Below, in pieces: positions 39,356 to 53,502 of a stretch of 64,000 nucleotides of DNA. This stretch comes from Acinetobacter sp. WCHA45 (GTDB taxonomy: Bacteria > Pseudomonadota > Gammaproteobacteria > Pseudomonadales > Moraxellaceae). Both the position numbers and the translations under genes were made by a program. The stretch spans positions 2,790,001-2,854,000 of the forward strand of contig NZ_CP028561.1 of assembly GCF_002165255.2 (NCBI RefSeq). The letters run 5' to 3'. The notes beneath the pieces were generated by a model. That model was not told where the DNA came from. It worked only from the letters and a program-made list of their open reading frames with translations, and made no database searches. Each line of letters opens with the position of its first letter. Position 1 is the stretch's first letter.

Positions 39356-39539
39356 CATGATCACCCAACAATTTAAAATGCGTAGTGTAGCGGATTATCC
39401 CACAGAATGAAGTAGGGTCAGCAATTGCCCTGACAACCCTTTCTGCGAATTTTTTGCTGATGAAAAACACAACAGCAAGACGAAACGCCGAGAATATGGC
39501 AATATATAGCCTTTGCAAAATTCACTGTATTCAACGCCC

Positions 39540-40541
39540 ATGAAGTTGCTTCGTCTCAACGCATTATCGCCAGATTTTCAGTTACCGCCGACTGCGGTCA
39601 CGATCGGCAATTTTGATGGTGTCCATCTTGGCCATCAAGCGATGATTGCCCAACTCAAAACGTTGGCTGAAGCGCAAGGCTTAAAAACACTGGTGATGAT
39701 TTTTGAGCCGCAACCGCTTGAATTTTTTAAAGCTTATGATGCACCGCCACGCATCAGCTCCCTCAGAGAAAAAGTAGAATATTTAACTGAACTTGGTGTG
39801 GACTACATTGCAGTTGCGAAGTTTGATCAATATTTCAGAAGCTTAAATGCTACTGAATTTGCAGATTTACTCCAATTAAAACTCAATGCACAAAGCTTAG
39901 TGCTGGGTGATGATTTTCATTTTGGCAAAGACCGCCAAGGCAACAGCGAATTTTTACGCGATTATGGCTTTGATGTCACCAATTTAAATACGGTGGCACT
40001 GAATGGAGAACGAGTCAGTTCAACCCGTATCCGTCAGGTTCTACAGCAGGGCGACCTTGCTTTGGCGGCAAAGCTGCTGGGCCGTCCCTACAGCATTACG
40101 GGACGGGTGCAATATGGCGACCAGATTGGACGCACCCTTGATTTTCCAACCATCAATGTTCGTTTAAACCGTCATAAACCTTGTTTAAACGGCATTTATG
40201 CGGTGGATGTCGTCTGTGAAAATGCCTCACTCACAGCAAAAACAAAGCACACTGATCCTGCTTTGAACGGAATTACAGGCTATCAAGCTGATAGTTTGTT
40301 TGGTGCAGGTCATGTCGGGACACGCCCAGCCATCAAACAAGAACATCCAGAGTGGCGATTAGAAGTACATTTTCCTGATGTTTCTGCTAATCTGTATGGC
40401 TTATTGATGCGGGTGACTTTTCTTCACTATCTACATGGTGAACTGAATTACCCTTCGCTTGAAGCACTCAAAGCTGGAATTGATGATGACGTGCAAAAAT
40501 TACGAGACTATCGTGAACGCACACCAGAATTTCCTTTTTAA
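39540..40541 (+). CDS. ribF: Bifunctional riboflavin kinase/FAD synthetase RibF
   Basis: A 333-residue enzyme. The N-terminal FAD synthetase domain has VTIGNFDGVHLGHQAMI (about 20-36) and GDDFHFGKDRQGN. The C-terminal riboflavin kinase domain has GRVQYGDQIGRTLDFPTINV (about 187-206) and NGIYAVDV. It converts riboflavin to FMN and FAD. ATG at 39540 is chosen over an upstream TTG at 39513. It heads the ribF-ileS-lspA-fkpB cluster. The kinase region carries an apparent insertion around residues 228-256 (KTKHTDPALNGITGYQADSLFG region), compared with E. coli. Confidence 0.94.
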   Translation: MKLLRLNALSPDFQLPPTAVTIGNFDGVHLGHQAMIAQLKTLAEAQGLKTLVMIFEPQPLEFFKAYDAPPRISSLREKVEYLTELGVDYIAVAKFDQYFRSLNATEFADLLQLKLNAQSLVLGDDFHFGKDRQGNSEFLRDYGFDVTNLNTVALNGERVSSTRIRQVLQQGDLALAAKLLGRPYSITGRVQYGDQIGRTLDFPTINVRLNRHKPCLNGIYAVDVVCENASLTAKTKHTDPALNGITGYQADSLFGAGHVGTRPAIKQEHPEWRLEVHFPDVSANLYGLLMRVTFLHYLHGELNYPSLEALKAGIDDDVQKLRDYRERTPEFPF

Positions 40542-40601
40542 ATTTAAATTTCATTTGTAATACATGTCAGTTTAGACTGATAAAACTGGAAGAAAACTTG
40601 C

Positions 40602-43439
40602 ATGAGCGATAAGCAAACTCCTGAAAATGCAGTGGATTATAAAGCCACACTCAATTTGCCAGATACTGAATTTGCCATGAAAGCAAATTTGGCTGTGCGT
40701 GAAGCCAAATGGTTAGAAGAGTGGTATGCCGACAACATTTATCAGCAGATTCGTGCATCGCGTATTGGCAAGAAAAAATATGTTCTTCATGACGGCCCTC
40801 CATATGCCAATGGTCAAATCCATTTGGGCCATGCAGTCAATAAAGTTTTAAAAGACATCATCATCAAAAGCCGCGTGATGGATGGCTTCGATGCGCCATA
40901 CGTACCAGGTTGGGACTGTCACGGTCTGCCAATCGAACTGAAAGTCGAAGAAAAAGTCGGCAAAGTAGGCGTTAAAGTCGATGCTTCAACTTTCCGTAAA
41001 GCGTGTCGTGAATATGCCTACACCCAAGTCGAATTACAGAAAAAAGACTTCGTGCGCATGGGCGTGTTTGGTGATTGGGATAATCCTTACCTCACCATGA
41101 ACTTTAAGCAAGAAGCAGACATTGTTCGTTCGCTTGGCGCAATTGCCAAAGCAGGTCATATCGAACCCGGCTTAAAACCTGTGAACTGGTGCTTGGATTG
41201 TGGTTCTGCGCTCGCAGAAGCAGAAGTTGAATATGAAGATAAAAAGTCTGATGCAATTGACGTTGGTTTCAGCGTTGTTGACCTTAAAGATTTAAGCAGC
41301 CGTCTTGGTGTTGATGTCCAAGATGTGACTGATATTGTGATCTGGACAACCACACCTTGGACTTTACCTGCCAACCAAGCCGTTGCACTCCATGCTGAAA
41401 TTGACTATCAATTGGTTCAAGTGACAACTGAGCATGGCAAGCAAAACTTTATTCTTGCCAAAGATCTGGTTGAATCTGCAATTGAGCGCTATAAGCTTGA
41501 AAATCCAGTGGTACTGGCTGATTTTAAAGGTTCAGCAATCGAGAATGTCTTATTACAACATCCTCTGATTACTGATCGCCAAGTGCCTGTGATCTTAGGT
41601 GAGCACGTAATTGCGACTAGCGGTACAGGTGCCGTACACACTGCTCCTGGACACGGTGTGGACGACTATAAAGTCGGTCTGCAATACAATCTAAAAGTCG
41701 ATAATCCAGTTGGTGGTAATGGCGTATATTTACCAACTGCACCGATTTTTGCGGGTGAGCACATCTACAAAGCCAATCCAAAAATTATCGAAGCTTTGGG
41801 TGCTGTCGGTCGTTTATGGGCACATCAGCCGATTAAACATAGCTATCCACATTGCTGGCGTCATAAAACACCGATTATCTTCCGTGCAACACCACAATGG
41901 TTTATCAGCATGGATGCCAAAGGTTTGCGTCAAACTGCTTTAAATGCGATTGAGAATGACATCGAATTTGTTCCAGATTGGGGTAAAAATCGTATTCAAT
42001 CGATGATCGAAGGTCGTCCTGACTGGTGTATCTCACGTCAACGTACTTGGGGCGTACCAATCCCATTCTTTGTACACAAAGATACTAATGCATTACACCC
42101 TCGTACACCTGAACTCATTGAAGAAGTCGCTAAACTGATCGAACAAGAAGGTATTGATGGTTGGTATAACCGCGATGCTAGCGACTTCATTGGCGCAGAT
42201 GCTGAACAGTACAATGCCGTACGCGATACACTTGACGTTTGGTTTGACTCAGGTACTACACATTATGCAGTGTTGCGTGAACGTGAAGAGTTACAAGACC
42301 CTGCAGATTTGTATCTTGAAGGTTCAGACCAACATCGTGGCTGGTTCCAATCGTCATTGTTAACTTCAATTGCGATTAATGAACTTGCACCGTATAAAGG
42401 TCTACTCACTCACGGTTTCGTCGTGGATGAGAAAGGTCGTAAAATGTCTAAGTCATTAGGCAACATCATCACCCCACAAGACATCATCAAAGATATGGGT
42501 GCAGATGGTTTACGTTTCTGGATTGCTTCGGCTGACTATCGATATGAAATGACCGCAGGTAAAGAAATCTTTAGCCGTGCGTCTGATGGTTATCGTCGTA
42601 TCCGTAACACGTTACGTTTCTTGTTGGCAAACTTAAATGGTTTCAAGCCATCAACAGATGCTTTACCTGTAAACGAATTGATCGCATTAGACCAATACAT
42701 CTTGCAACGTGCTGCTGAAGTACAAAAAACCATTCAGCAAGCCTATGAAGAGATGAACTTCCACATTGTAACTAACGCATTGACCAATTTCTGTATCAAT
42801 GACTTAGGTGGTTTCTATCTCGACATCATCAAAGATCGTCAGTACACCACCAAAGCAGATTCACAAGCTCGCCGTTCAGCACAAACTGCGCTGTATCATT
42901 TAGTACAAGCTTTTGTGCGCTGGATGTCACCAATCCTGAGCTTTACTGCTCAAGAAGCTTGGCCATTGATCCCAGAGCAAACTGAGAAATATGTATTTAC
43001 TGCTGAATGGTATGACATCCCAACGGCATCAACAGCAAACTTGCTTTCAGAAGCAGATTGGCAAACATTGATTAGCGTAAAATCAGCAGTAAATAAACAG
43101 ATTGAAGCAGCACGTAACGCTAAACTTGTTGGTAGTAACTTATCTGCAAAAGTTGAACTTTGGGCAGATGAAGCATTACAAACATTATTAAATCAGTTGG
43201 CTGATGAATTACGTTTCGTCTTGATCACGTCTCAAGTCATCGTTTACCCGTATGCTGAACAAGGTGAAAGCACTGACTTAACAGGATTACGTGTCAAAGT
43301 TTCTGCGGCTGATGGTGAAAAATGTGTACGTTGCTGGCATGTATTGCCAGACGTGAATACCCACGTTGGTCATGCTGGTTTATGCGCTCGTTGTATCGTC
43401 AATGTCACTGGTAGTGGCGAAGTGAGAAAGTATGCCTAA
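40602..43439 (+). CDS. ileS: Isoleucyl-tRNA synthetase IleS
   Basis: A 945-residue class I aminoacyl-tRNA synthetase. The HIGH-type motif is [21 protein letters not shown] at about 59-79, the KMSKS motif is [11 protein letters not shown] at about 608-618, and editing-domain segments include [13 protein letters not shown]. The C-terminal zinc-binding cysteines are in CVRCWHV and CARC. All standard domains are present. Its stop overlaps the lspA start by 8 bases, so translation is coupled. Confidence 0.97.
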   Translation: MSDKQTPENAVDYKATLNLPDTEFAMKANLAVREAKWLEEWYADNIYQQIRASRIGKKKYVLHDGPPYANGQIHLGHAVNKVLKDIIIKSRVMDGFDAPYVPGWDCHGLPIELKVEEKVGKVGVKVDASTFRKACREYAYTQVELQKKDFVRMGVFGDWDNPYLTMNFKQEADIVRSLGAIAKAGHIEPGLKPVNWCLDCGSALAEAEVEYEDKKSDAIDVGFSVVDLKDLSSRLGVDVQDVTDIVIWTTTPWTLPANQAVALHAEIDYQLVQVTTEHGKQNFILAKDLVESAIERYKLENPVVLADFKGSAIENVLLQHPLITDRQVPVILGEHVIATSGTGAVHTAPGHGVDDYKVGLQYNLKVDNPVGGNGVYLPTAPIFAGEHIYKANPKIIEALGAVGRLWAHQPIKHSYPHCWRHKTPIIFRATPQWFISMDAKGLRQTALNAIENDIEFVPDWGKNRIQSMIEGRPDWCISRQRTWGVPIPFFVHKDTNALHPRTPELIEEVAKLIEQEGIDGWYNRDASDFIGADAEQYNAVRDTLDVWFDSGTTHYAVLREREELQDPADLYLEGSDQHRGWFQSSLLTSIAINELAPYKGLLTHGFVVDEKGRKMSKSLGNIITPQDIIKDMGADGLRFWIASADYRYEMTAGKEIFSRASDGYRRIRNTLRFLLANLNGFKPSTDALPVNELIALDQYILQRAAEVQKTIQQAYEEMNFHIVTNALTNFCINDLGGFYLDIIKDRQYTTKADSQARRSAQTALYHLVQAFVRWMSPILSFTAQEAWPLIPEQTEKYVFTAEWYDIPTASTANLLSEADWQTLISVKSAVNKQIEAARNAKLVGSNLSAKVELWADEALQTLLNQLADELRFVLITSQVIVYPYAEQGESTDLTGLRVKVSAADGEKCVRCWHVLPDVNTHVGHAGLCARCIVNVTGSGEVRKYA

Positions 43440-43971
43440 TACACAAGCAAAAAAAGGCTTGTTCCAGTTTTATCCTCATAATCTCATGTGGCTTGGACTT
43501 TCAGTCCTTGCCATTGTGTTAGATCAATGGACAAAATGGATTGCAAGTACACACTTAAACTATGCCGATCCTGTTCCTGTATTACCTTTCCTGAATTGGA
43601 CATTACTGCATAACTATGGTGCAGCCTTCAGCTTTTTATCTGATGCGGGTGGTTGGCAACGTTACTTTTTTACTTCTTTAGCAGGCTTTGTCTCGATTAT
43701 CTTTATTTTTTGGTTAATGAAAATGCCAAAAAAAATGATCATCCTTCCGATGGCAATTGCATTAATTCTCGGTGGTGCTATAGGCAACCTTATAGACCGC
43801 GTCTCATTGGGTTATGTCGTTGACTTTATTCATGTCTATTATCAAGACAGTCACTTCCCTGCTTTTAATATTGCAGATAGTGCGATTACCTTAGGAACAA
43901 TCCTGCTACTTATTGATACTTTCTTCCTTGAAAAGAAACGTATCCAAAATGCGGAAACAAAAAATGTCTGA
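43432..43971 (+). CDS. lspA: Lipoprotein signal peptidase LspA
   Basis: A 179-residue membrane aspartyl protease with four transmembrane helices. The conserved segments [37 protein letters not shown] (first catalytic Asp) and [14 protein letters not shown] (second catalytic Asp) are intact. It removes the signal peptide of prolipoproteins such as Wza and SsuA in this window. It overlaps ileS by 8 bases upstream and fkpB by 8 bases downstream. Confidence 0.96.
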   Translation: MPNTQAKKGLFQFYPHNLMWLGLSVLAIVLDQWTKWIASTHLNYADPVPVLPFLNWTLLHNYGAAFSFLSDAGGWQRYFFTSLAGFVSIIFIFWLMKMPKKMIILPMAIALILGGAIGNLIDRVSLGYVVDFIHVYYQDSHFPAFNIADSAITLGTILLLIDTFFLEKKRIQNAETKNV

Positions 43972-44446
43972 AATTATCCAACCAAACGAAGAAATTCGGA
44001 TTGAAGATGGTTCAAAAGTTGATTTACATTTTTCAGTATCGATCGAAAATGGTGTTGAAATTGATAATACCCGTGGTCGTGAAGAACCCGTCAGCCTCGT
44101 AATTGGGGATGGCAACCTACTCCCAGGATTTGAAAAAGCATTATTTGGTTTACGTGCAGGCGATCGTCGTACTGTACATTTACCGCCAGAAGATGCTTTT
44201 GGTCCATGGAATCCTGAAAATATTCAAACTTTTGATACCGTGAAGTTTGAACAACGTCCTATCATCGGGCATATGATTGAATTTGAAGATAAAGCTAAAG
44301 CAACCTTGTTTGGCATCGTAAAATCAGTCAATGACGACACTACAGAAATTGATTTTAACCATCCTCTTGCTGGTAAAAATATTACCTTTGAAGTTGAAAT
44401 CTTTAAAGTGACCCCAGCAGGTCAGCAAGGCATCAAATTGATGTAA
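43964..44446 (+). CDS. fkpB: FKBP-type peptidyl-prolyl isomerase FkpB (SlpA)
   Basis: A 160-residue SlyD/SlpA-type cytosolic FKBP with an inserted chaperone flap. Motifs are LHFSVSIENGVEIDNTRGREEPVSLVIGDGNLLPGFEKALFGLRAGDRR by residues about 19-67, and DFNHPLAGKNITFEVEIFKV. The gene follows lspA as in E. coli. ATG 43964 overlaps the lspA end by 8 bases; an ATG at 43949 in frame is also possible. Confidence 0.92.
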   Translation: MSEIIQPNEEIRIEDGSKVDLHFSVSIENGVEIDNTRGREEPVSLVIGDGNLLPGFEKALFGLRAGDRRTVHLPPEDAFGPWNPENIQTFDTVKFEQRPIIGHMIEFEDKAKATLFGIVKSVNDDTTEIDFNHPLAGKNITFEVEIFKVTPAGQQGIKLM

Positions 44447-44450
44447 CACA

Positions 44451-44476
44451 AAAGCTCTCAAATGAGAGCTTTTTTT
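44451..44476 (+). terminator. Terminator of the ribF-ileS-lspA-fkpB cluster
   Basis: A 10-bp stem AAAGCTCTCA / TGAGAGCTTT with a two-base AA loop core, followed by T-run, begins five bases after the fkpB stop. Confidence 0.9.
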
Positions 44477-44550
44477 AACGCTAAAGAATTGTATAAGATC
44501 ATAGAAACATTCATTTTTAAATCAAAGCAATAACACATAGGATTTTAAAT

Positions 44551-45093
44551 ATGCTCATTTATATTATTGTCGGCAGTGTTCGTGAAAGTCGAACTGCAAT
44601 TAAAGTTGCAAACTGGGTACAACAAGCAATCTCTGAGCTCACATTAAATAATCTTCAAACAGAAATCGTCGATCTTAAAGAGTGGGATTTACCGTTATTT
44701 GCAGGTGCTCACCCACCTGCAACAGGTATCTATGACCAACCTAAACAGCAAGCTTGGGCAGATAAAATTGCACAAGCACAAGGATTCATATTTATTAGCC
44801 CTGAATATAACCATGGCTATAGTCCAGCACTCAAGAATGCCTTAGATTATGTCGGTAAAGAATGGCAAGGCAAACCAGCAGCTTTTATCGGCTATGGTTC
44901 AACCAATGGTTCACGTTCAATTGATCAAATCCGTCAGGTAGGCACACAACTTGGGCTGGTTGATTCTAATGCGGTTCTTGAAATCCGAGATATTTTTAAA
45001 CGAAACCAAACAGAAACTTTTGAGGCAAATGAATTTGAAATTAAGACACTCAAAGCTATCATTGAAAAGCTACAAAAATATCATGTGAGATAG
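44551..45093 (+). CDS. NADPH-dependent FMN reductase / NAD(P)H quinone reductase family
   Basis: A 180-residue flavodoxin-fold protein. The phosphate-binding start IIVGSVRESRTAIKVANWV (about 4-22) and the FMN loop FISPEYNHGYSPALKNALDYV (about 91-111) identify the NADPH-dependent FMN reductase family (Pfam FMN_red). Members reduce FMN, quinones, azo dyes or chromate, and the physiological substrate here is unknown. It could supply FMNH2 to SsuD, but it is 10 kb away and not in that operon. Confidence 0.88.
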   Translation: MLIYIIVGSVRESRTAIKVANWVQQAISELTLNNLQTEIVDLKEWDLPLFAGAHPPATGIYDQPKQQAWADKIAQAQGFIFISPEYNHGYSPALKNALDYVGKEWQGKPAAFIGYGSTNGSRSIDQIRQVGTQLGLVDSNAVLEIRDIFKRNQTETFEANEFEIKTLKAIIEKLQKYHVR

Positions 45094-45255
45094 ATGTCAG
45101 CTTAAACCTACAATAATCAGCGTCTTTAACCAATATACTGCCATCAACTTTAGCTTTAATCTATCAATCATAGAGAGACAGGAAGTCTCATCGAGAATAA
45201 TAAAACACATAGGACGTGGTCGTTAATAGGATATCAACGACATAAACTGAATATG

Positions 45256-45286
45256 AAGAAGCCCCGTCAGGATGATGGGGCTTCTT
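45256..45286. terminator. Hairpin between the FMN reductase and the 2OG oxygenase gene
   Basis: A 10-bp perfect stem AAGAAGCCCC / GGGGCTTCTT with an 11-base loop. It lies between convergent genes and has weak T-runs on both sides, so it may terminate either. The rest of the gap (45094-45385) shows nothing else recognisable. Confidence 0.65.
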
Positions 45287-45385
45287 GTATTTTGGGCAGA
45301 AAAATATCCAAAAGACTGTCGCTGCTAATCCAGAAATCTTTGCGGAGCATCGATACCAAATTGTACACAAAGATGTAACGCTAAG

Positions 45386-45769
45386 TTATGTGTCTTTCAC
45401 CCAACCAATACTTAGAACGTACCGACTACCTTTTAAAACCCTACTTACTGCGTGCTCCGAAATGTCAGATCTAAAATATTTGATGCGCCTATTTTCAAAT
45501 ATTGGTGATCTACCAATGAACTCGCCTCCGCATTCCGCCGCCTTCAGAACTATATTAAGCCGATAATGTTCGCCCCGATCTACCTTGTCTACGTGAGGAG
45601 GTATTTCTTGGCCCTCGCGAAATCTTAGTATGTAGACATCGAATGGATATGGCCATAGCCCACCACCAACAAGCATCTTGTCGTAACCAGTATTCTGTCG
45701 ACCTTTCTGCCACCGAAATAGCTTGGAAAAGAATTTATTCCTGTTCAATAAGGAGATCTCTCTACACAT
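45386..45769 (-). CDS. Small 2-oxoglutarate/Fe(II) oxygenase-like protein
   Basis: A 127-residue protein with a minimal double-stranded beta-helix. The iron ligands are the HVD of PPHVDKV (about residues 58-60) and the His of ISEHAVSRV (about 103-106), and the 2OG-binding arginine is in GSRYVLSIGW (about 113-122). Such short 2OG-Fe(II) proteins occur in phages and mobile DNA; substrates are unknown. It lies 59 bases downstream of the HEPN gene on the same strand, so the two probably form one transcript. The catalytic residues look complete, so this is not a remnant. Confidence 0.7.
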   Translation of the reverse strand: MCREISLLNRNKFFSKLFRWQKGRQNTGYDKMLVGGGLWPYPFDVYILRFREGQEIPPHVDKVDRGEHYRLNIVLKAAECGGEFIGRSPIFENRRIKYFRSDISEHAVSRVLKGSRYVLSIGWVKDT

Positions 45770-45828
45770 ATCGCCCGCGTAATAGGCGCGAGCTTACGAG
45801 CGTCCTGATTGACGCGATTGTTATTTTT

Positions 45829-46545
45829 TTATTTGGCACGTAACTTATCTTTATGATGATTATATACAGGTAAAATAGCATCGTATAGGTCAAACAATTT
45901 TTGCTCTATTCCGTCTAAATACTTTCCAAGCTCTTCCTTTTTTATGCCTAGGTAAGCTTGAGTAATAGCATTAAGCTCGTCTGGATCCATGAATTGACCT
46001 TTACCAGCTTCTTTAGATAGTTGGTCTGCACTAATAATCAATGTAAGTTGATTAAGCTGCTCTTCTGTGTAACGATCATGATGTATTACAGTGTTTCTAA
46101 TAAGCCTATAATCATTACACACCTTATTAATTGCTTTCAGCTTACCTTCTAAGCTAAATTTTTTAACATTCTCGTTCGTTACTAATAGATTATGGTTTAT
46201 CGTTTCATTGCTGATCCCTAGATCAAGAATCCTATTAGTAAAGATAAGCGCTCGATCATATATTGATTGAACTCTTATGATGCTATTTTCAATTAGCATT
46301 TCTATATAGGCACTTTTTGAGTAGTCCTCAGCAGCAATTGAATCCAAGTATCCGATATCTAACAATGTCAGAGAAAGCCTAGCTTTATCTATCGAAGACT
46401 GTATGGCACTAAGTGATTTGCTACAAACTAGAATATATACACTAAGATCATCATCTACAGCTACTTCAAGGTTTTCATTAGCAACTTTTGCCGTAAATAA
46501 TGGGCTTTCTTCGTCAAGGATTATTGATTTTTCAATCTGATGCAT
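45829..46545 (-). CDS. HEPN-domain protein, probable RNase or nucleotide-binding HEPN
   Basis: A 238-residue mostly helical protein. Residues 148-156 (LIRNTVIHH) contain R150-N151-x3-H155, the R-x4-H signature of catalytic HEPN ribonucleases. The preceding helix (IIRVQSIYDRALIFTNRILDLG, residues about 89-110) resembles Cthe_2314-like HEPN families. HEPN proteins are common in toxin-antitoxin and phage-defence systems. It stands between a housekeeping gene and the rRNA operon, followed by the 2OG oxygenase gene. No other domain is recognised; exact function is unknown. Confidence 0.65.
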   Translation of the reverse strand: MHQIEKSIILDEESPLFTAKVANENLEVAVDDDLSVYILVCSKSLSAIQSSIDKARLSLTLLDIGYLDSIAAEDYSKSAYIEMLIENSIIRVQSIYDRALIFTNRILDLGISNETINHNLLVTNENVKKFSLEGKLKAINKVCNDYRLIRNTVIHHDRYTEEQLNQLTLIISADQLSKEAGKGQFMDPDELNAITQAYLGIKKEELGKYLDGIEQKLFDLYDAILPVYNHHKDKLRAK

Positions 46546-46798
46546 AATTATCTCGAAAAAATATAACTACTCTTATGCGGTAGAGATAACACACAAGATG
46601 CGAAAACTTGCTACATAAGATACCTGTTTGATTATAAATTGAATAAAAAATAATTGATTTATTTGAACTATAAACCATTTTTTAATAAAAAATATCAACT
46701 CAAATAGTGATACGCCACAAATATATAACTTATCGAAATGAATAGGCGAATATAGGATAGGTTTTCCTTATATTTCCATTTCCCTCCGCACAATAAAA
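46546..46798. other. Intergenic region between the HEPN gene and the rRNA terminator
   Basis: About 250 bases of AT-rich DNA with no gene recognised. It should hold the promoter of the leftward HEPN gene. Confidence 0.5.
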
Positions 46799-46830
46799 AA
46801 CACCCCCTCTGCGCTAGCGGAGGGGGTGTT
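46799..46830 (-). terminator. Terminator of the rRNA operon
   Basis: An 11-bp GC-rich stem (AACACCCCCTC / GAGGGGGTGTT) with a 10-base loop. On the minus strand it is followed by TTTTTT, just after the 5S gene. Confidence 0.93.
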
Positions 46831-46840
46831 AGTATTTAAA

Positions 46841-46955
46841 AGCTGGCGATGACTTACTCTCACATGGCAAATGCCACACTACCATCAGCGCTAAGAGGTT
46901 TCACTTCTGAGTTCGGGAAGGGATCAGGTGGTTCACTCTTGCTATTGTCGCCAGC
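46841..46955 (-). rRNA. rrf: 5S ribosomal RNA
   Basis: On the minus strand the sequence starts GCTGGCGACAATAGCAAGAG and ends in the complementary CATCGCCAGC, closing helix I of 5S rRNA. The central CCGAACTCAGAAGTGAAAC block is universal. It is the last gene of the operon, about 195 bases after the 23S gene. Ends are estimated to within a few bases. Confidence 0.95.
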
Positions 46956-47123
46956 AAACTGTTGTGGTGTTTTGGGGTCTTATTGATCATGTTGTGTTTT
47001 CACTTCATGTCTGCCTTACTTACGAACCAAAGAGTTATTAACGGATTAGATATTGAGTCTAACTTTGTGTTCAGCATTTTAACTAGTTTTCACACTAAAT
47101 CAAGTTATGTATTGAATTTATCT

Positions 47124-47150
47124 TGAATACAACAACTGTTTGGGTGTTGT
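47124..47150 (-). other. 3' arm of the 23S processing stem
   Basis: The minus-strand segment just after the 23S 3' end (ACAACACCCAAACAGTTGTT) pairs with the segment just before its 5' end (50042-50065), forming the RNase III precursor stem. Confidence 0.7.
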
Positions 47151-50041
<2,891 letters not shown>

Positions 50042-50425
50042 ATACAACCCCAAACAGTCGTTAACACTTACAAGTGAGTGTTAGCGTTGCAAACTTAATT
50101 GCTACTATTCGTTGTCTGTGAATTTAATCACCATACAGCTTCAATCTAAATTCATATACCAAAACGCTTGATTCAGTGTTTTTGCTAGTTCTCATTTCAT
50201 TCAACTTAAACAATGAATTGTTTAAATCAAAGAATGAGTGAACAATTTATTTCAGACTCAAATTCTAATCTGTTAATGATTAACTACCGCCTCGTCAGCG
50301 AGTAGTAAACTGTGATAAATCACAGAAGTTAATAAACTCAAATCAAGATCTCTTTTGATTTATTTAGATATTTATTAATTTCTATAATTTACTCTAGCTT
50401 TGAATTAAATGTTTCATTTAATTCG
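50042..50425 (-). other. Spacer between tRNA-Ala and 23S, with 5' arm of the 23S processing stem
   Basis: Transcribed spacer of about 384 bases. The part next to the 23S gene (50042-50065) is complementary to 47124-47150. No further RNA gene or repeat was recognised. Confidence 0.7.
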
Positions 50426-50501
50426 TGGTGGAGACTAGGAGAGTCGAACTCCTGACCTCCTGCGTGCAAAGCAGGCGCTCTACCAACTAAGCTAAGTCCC
50501 C
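50426..50501 (-). tRNA. tRNA-Ala (anticodon TGC)
   Basis: 76 bases on the minus strand with encoded CCA. The anticodon arm CCTGCTTTGCACGCAGG gives anticodon TGC. The T arm (GGTTCGA type, read as AGGAGTTCGACTCTCCT) and D arm (AGCTTAGTTGG) are normal, and the acceptor stem GGGGACT/AGTCTCC has one G-T pair. Standard position in the 16S-23S spacer. Confidence 0.96.
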
Positions 50502-50537
50502 AGCTTATCATTTAATGAACGACATATCTTTCAGATT

Positions 50538-50614
<77 letters not shown>

Positions 50615-50631
50615 TCAGATACATCTTCGAA

Positions 50632-50669
50632 GAACAACTTGTTGTGGATTCTTACCGATCGTCAATCTT
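50632..50669 (-). other. 3' arm of the 16S processing stem
   Basis: Directly after the 16S 3' end, this segment (core AATCCACAACAAGTTGTTC on the minus strand) is complementary, with one bulge, to the segment upstream of the 16S gene at 52324-52360. The pair would form the long RNase III processing stem. Confidence 0.75.
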
Positions 50670-50672
50670 TCG

Positions 50673-52210
<1,538 letters not shown>

Positions 52211-52323
52211 AAAATCATTTGTACTTTACTAAAAGTACTAAATCTGGCTCATCAATTTTCTGACTAAAAATTCGCTCAAATAAACTTCGAGAAATTTCTA
52301 CCATTCAATCAATGAAATATTTT

Positions 52324-52360
52324 CGATTGATCAACCAGTAAAAATCCACACAAGTTGTTC
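52324..52360 (-). other. 5' arm of the 16S processing stem
   Basis: The segment (core GAACAACTTGTGTGGATT on the minus strand) pairs with 50632-50669 on the other side of 16S. It lies in the leader about 115-150 bases upstream of the mature 16S. Confidence 0.75.
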
Positions 52361-52415
52361 TTCTATTCTCTTAATGATCTTCTCGATGATTCGTCATCAT
52401 CAAGCTAGGTCGGCT

Positions 52416-52443
52416 ATGTTACTCTAATCTAAATTAAAGTCAA
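52416..52443 (-). promoter_or_regulatory. rRNA operon promoter
   Basis: On the minus strand a -35 box TTGACT (52438-52443) and a -10 box TAACAT (52416-52421) are spaced by 16 bases. The sequence just after the -10 box is GC-rich (GCCGACC), a discriminator type linked with growth-rate and ppGpp control of rRNA promoters. AT-rich DNA upstream could act as an UP element. The leader before 16S is about 200 bases. Confidence 0.75.
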
Positions 52444-52770
52444 CAGGTAATTTCGATATTTTTAAAACTCACCAATCAACCCAAGAACCTAACTACTTTA
52501 GCCAAATCCTTGTTTCTCAACAAGTTTTTATCTGCATCACCGCCGATGGATGTGCATTCTACACCATTTCAAAACACACGCAAGCACTTTTAGAAAATTT
52601 AAAATTCGGTTGTTTTTTTTTTAAACTTTAACTTACCTAATTTACTGATTTATATAATTTAAAATTTATTAATTTTCTTAAAAGTGAATTTAATCAACAT
52701 AAATAACTGTAATTTAATGACTTAATTGAAAATACGGATGTAATTCCACCTAATTTTGATGATCAAATTG
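52444..52770. other. AT-rich region upstream of the rRNA promoter
   Basis: About 330 bases with very high A+T, likely UP-element and Fis-type binding space for the rRNA promoter. No gene or second clear promoter was identified. Confidence 0.45.
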
Positions 52771-52810
52771 AATTAAAGCAGAAATATTTAAAAATATTTC
52801 TGCTTTAATT
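52771..52810. terminator. Perfect 19-bp inverted repeat after ppiA
   Basis: AATTAAAGCAGAAATATTT and its exact complement are separated by AA. The repeat begins two bases beyond the ppiA stop and has no proper T-run, so it is an atypical terminator or mRNA 3'-end stabiliser. Confidence 0.6.
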
Positions 52811-52811
52811 T

Positions 52812-53366
52812 TTACTTCTTGTTCTTTATCTGAACACTAATGATTTTAATCGGCTGTTTAGGGACATCTTGATGCATTCCATAGTTACCTGTAGGAACAC
52901 TAACAATTTTATCAACAATATTCATTCCTTTCGTTACCTTACCAAATACAGCATAACCAGCATCCATTTGTGAACGATTTAGGAAAGTGTTGTCAGCAAC
53001 GTTAATAAAAAATTGACTCGTAGCAGAGTTAGGATCACTAGTACGAGCCATTGCCAATGTACCGCGCGTATTTTTCAAGCCATTGCTTGCTTCATTACTA
53101 ATAGGTGCTTTAGTTACCTTCTCAATCATATTGGCATCCATCCCCCCGCCTTGAATCATAAATCCTGGGATGACTCGATGAAAAATAGTTCCAGCATAAA
53201 AGTTACTTTTTACATAGCTTTCAAAATTTTTTGCTGATACAGGTGCTTTATCGTTAAAAAGTTCAATTTCAATATTTCCTATACTGGTTTTCATATCAAC
53301 CATTGTGTTGGCAAATAAATGGCTGCTTACTAATAGTAGACTGGTTGTCATCAACAACTTTTTCAT
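52812..53366 (-). CDS. ppiA: Periplasmic peptidyl-prolyl cis-trans isomerase, cyclophilin type (PpiA)
   Basis: A 184-residue exported cyclophilin. The signal peptide [19 protein letters not shown] is followed by the isomerase domain ([50 protein letters not shown] by residue range 43-82, and [20 protein letters not shown]). The catalytic Arg is in FHRVIPGF. Shorter bacterial cyclophilins of this type lack the Trp for cyclosporin binding. It helps fold envelope proteins. Confidence 0.93.
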   Translation of the reverse strand: MKKLLMTTSLLLVSSHLFANTMVDMKTSIGNIEIELFNDKAPVSAKNFESYVKSNFYAGTIFHRVIPGFMIQGGGMDANMIEKVTKAPISNEASNGLKNTRGTLAMARTSDPNSATSQFFINVADNTFLNRSQMDAGYAVFGKVTKGMNIVDKIVSVPTGNYGMHQDVPKQPIKIISVQIKNKK

Positions 53367-53469
53367 GATTGCTTTTCTCTGATTTTAACGAGTGATTTGT
53401 TGTACTTCTCAATATTAGTTTTACAGATTTATTTTTGCTATTTCTATTTGTTATTTACTAATAAAAAAA

Positions 53470-53493
53470 CCTATGTTCCACGTGAAACATAGG
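53470..53493 (-). terminator. Terminator of the alpha/beta hydrolase gene
   Basis: CCTATGTT and AACATAGG enclose CACGTG; on the minus strand a run of seven T follows. It lies ten bases after the hydrolase stop. Confidence 0.88.
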
Positions 53494-53502
53494 CTGATTA
53501 AT

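Noticed and set aside
44551..45093. Assignment of the FMN reductase as SsuE
   Set aside because: It is about 10 kb from ssuADCB and not cotranscribed; the family is broad, so the name is not justified.
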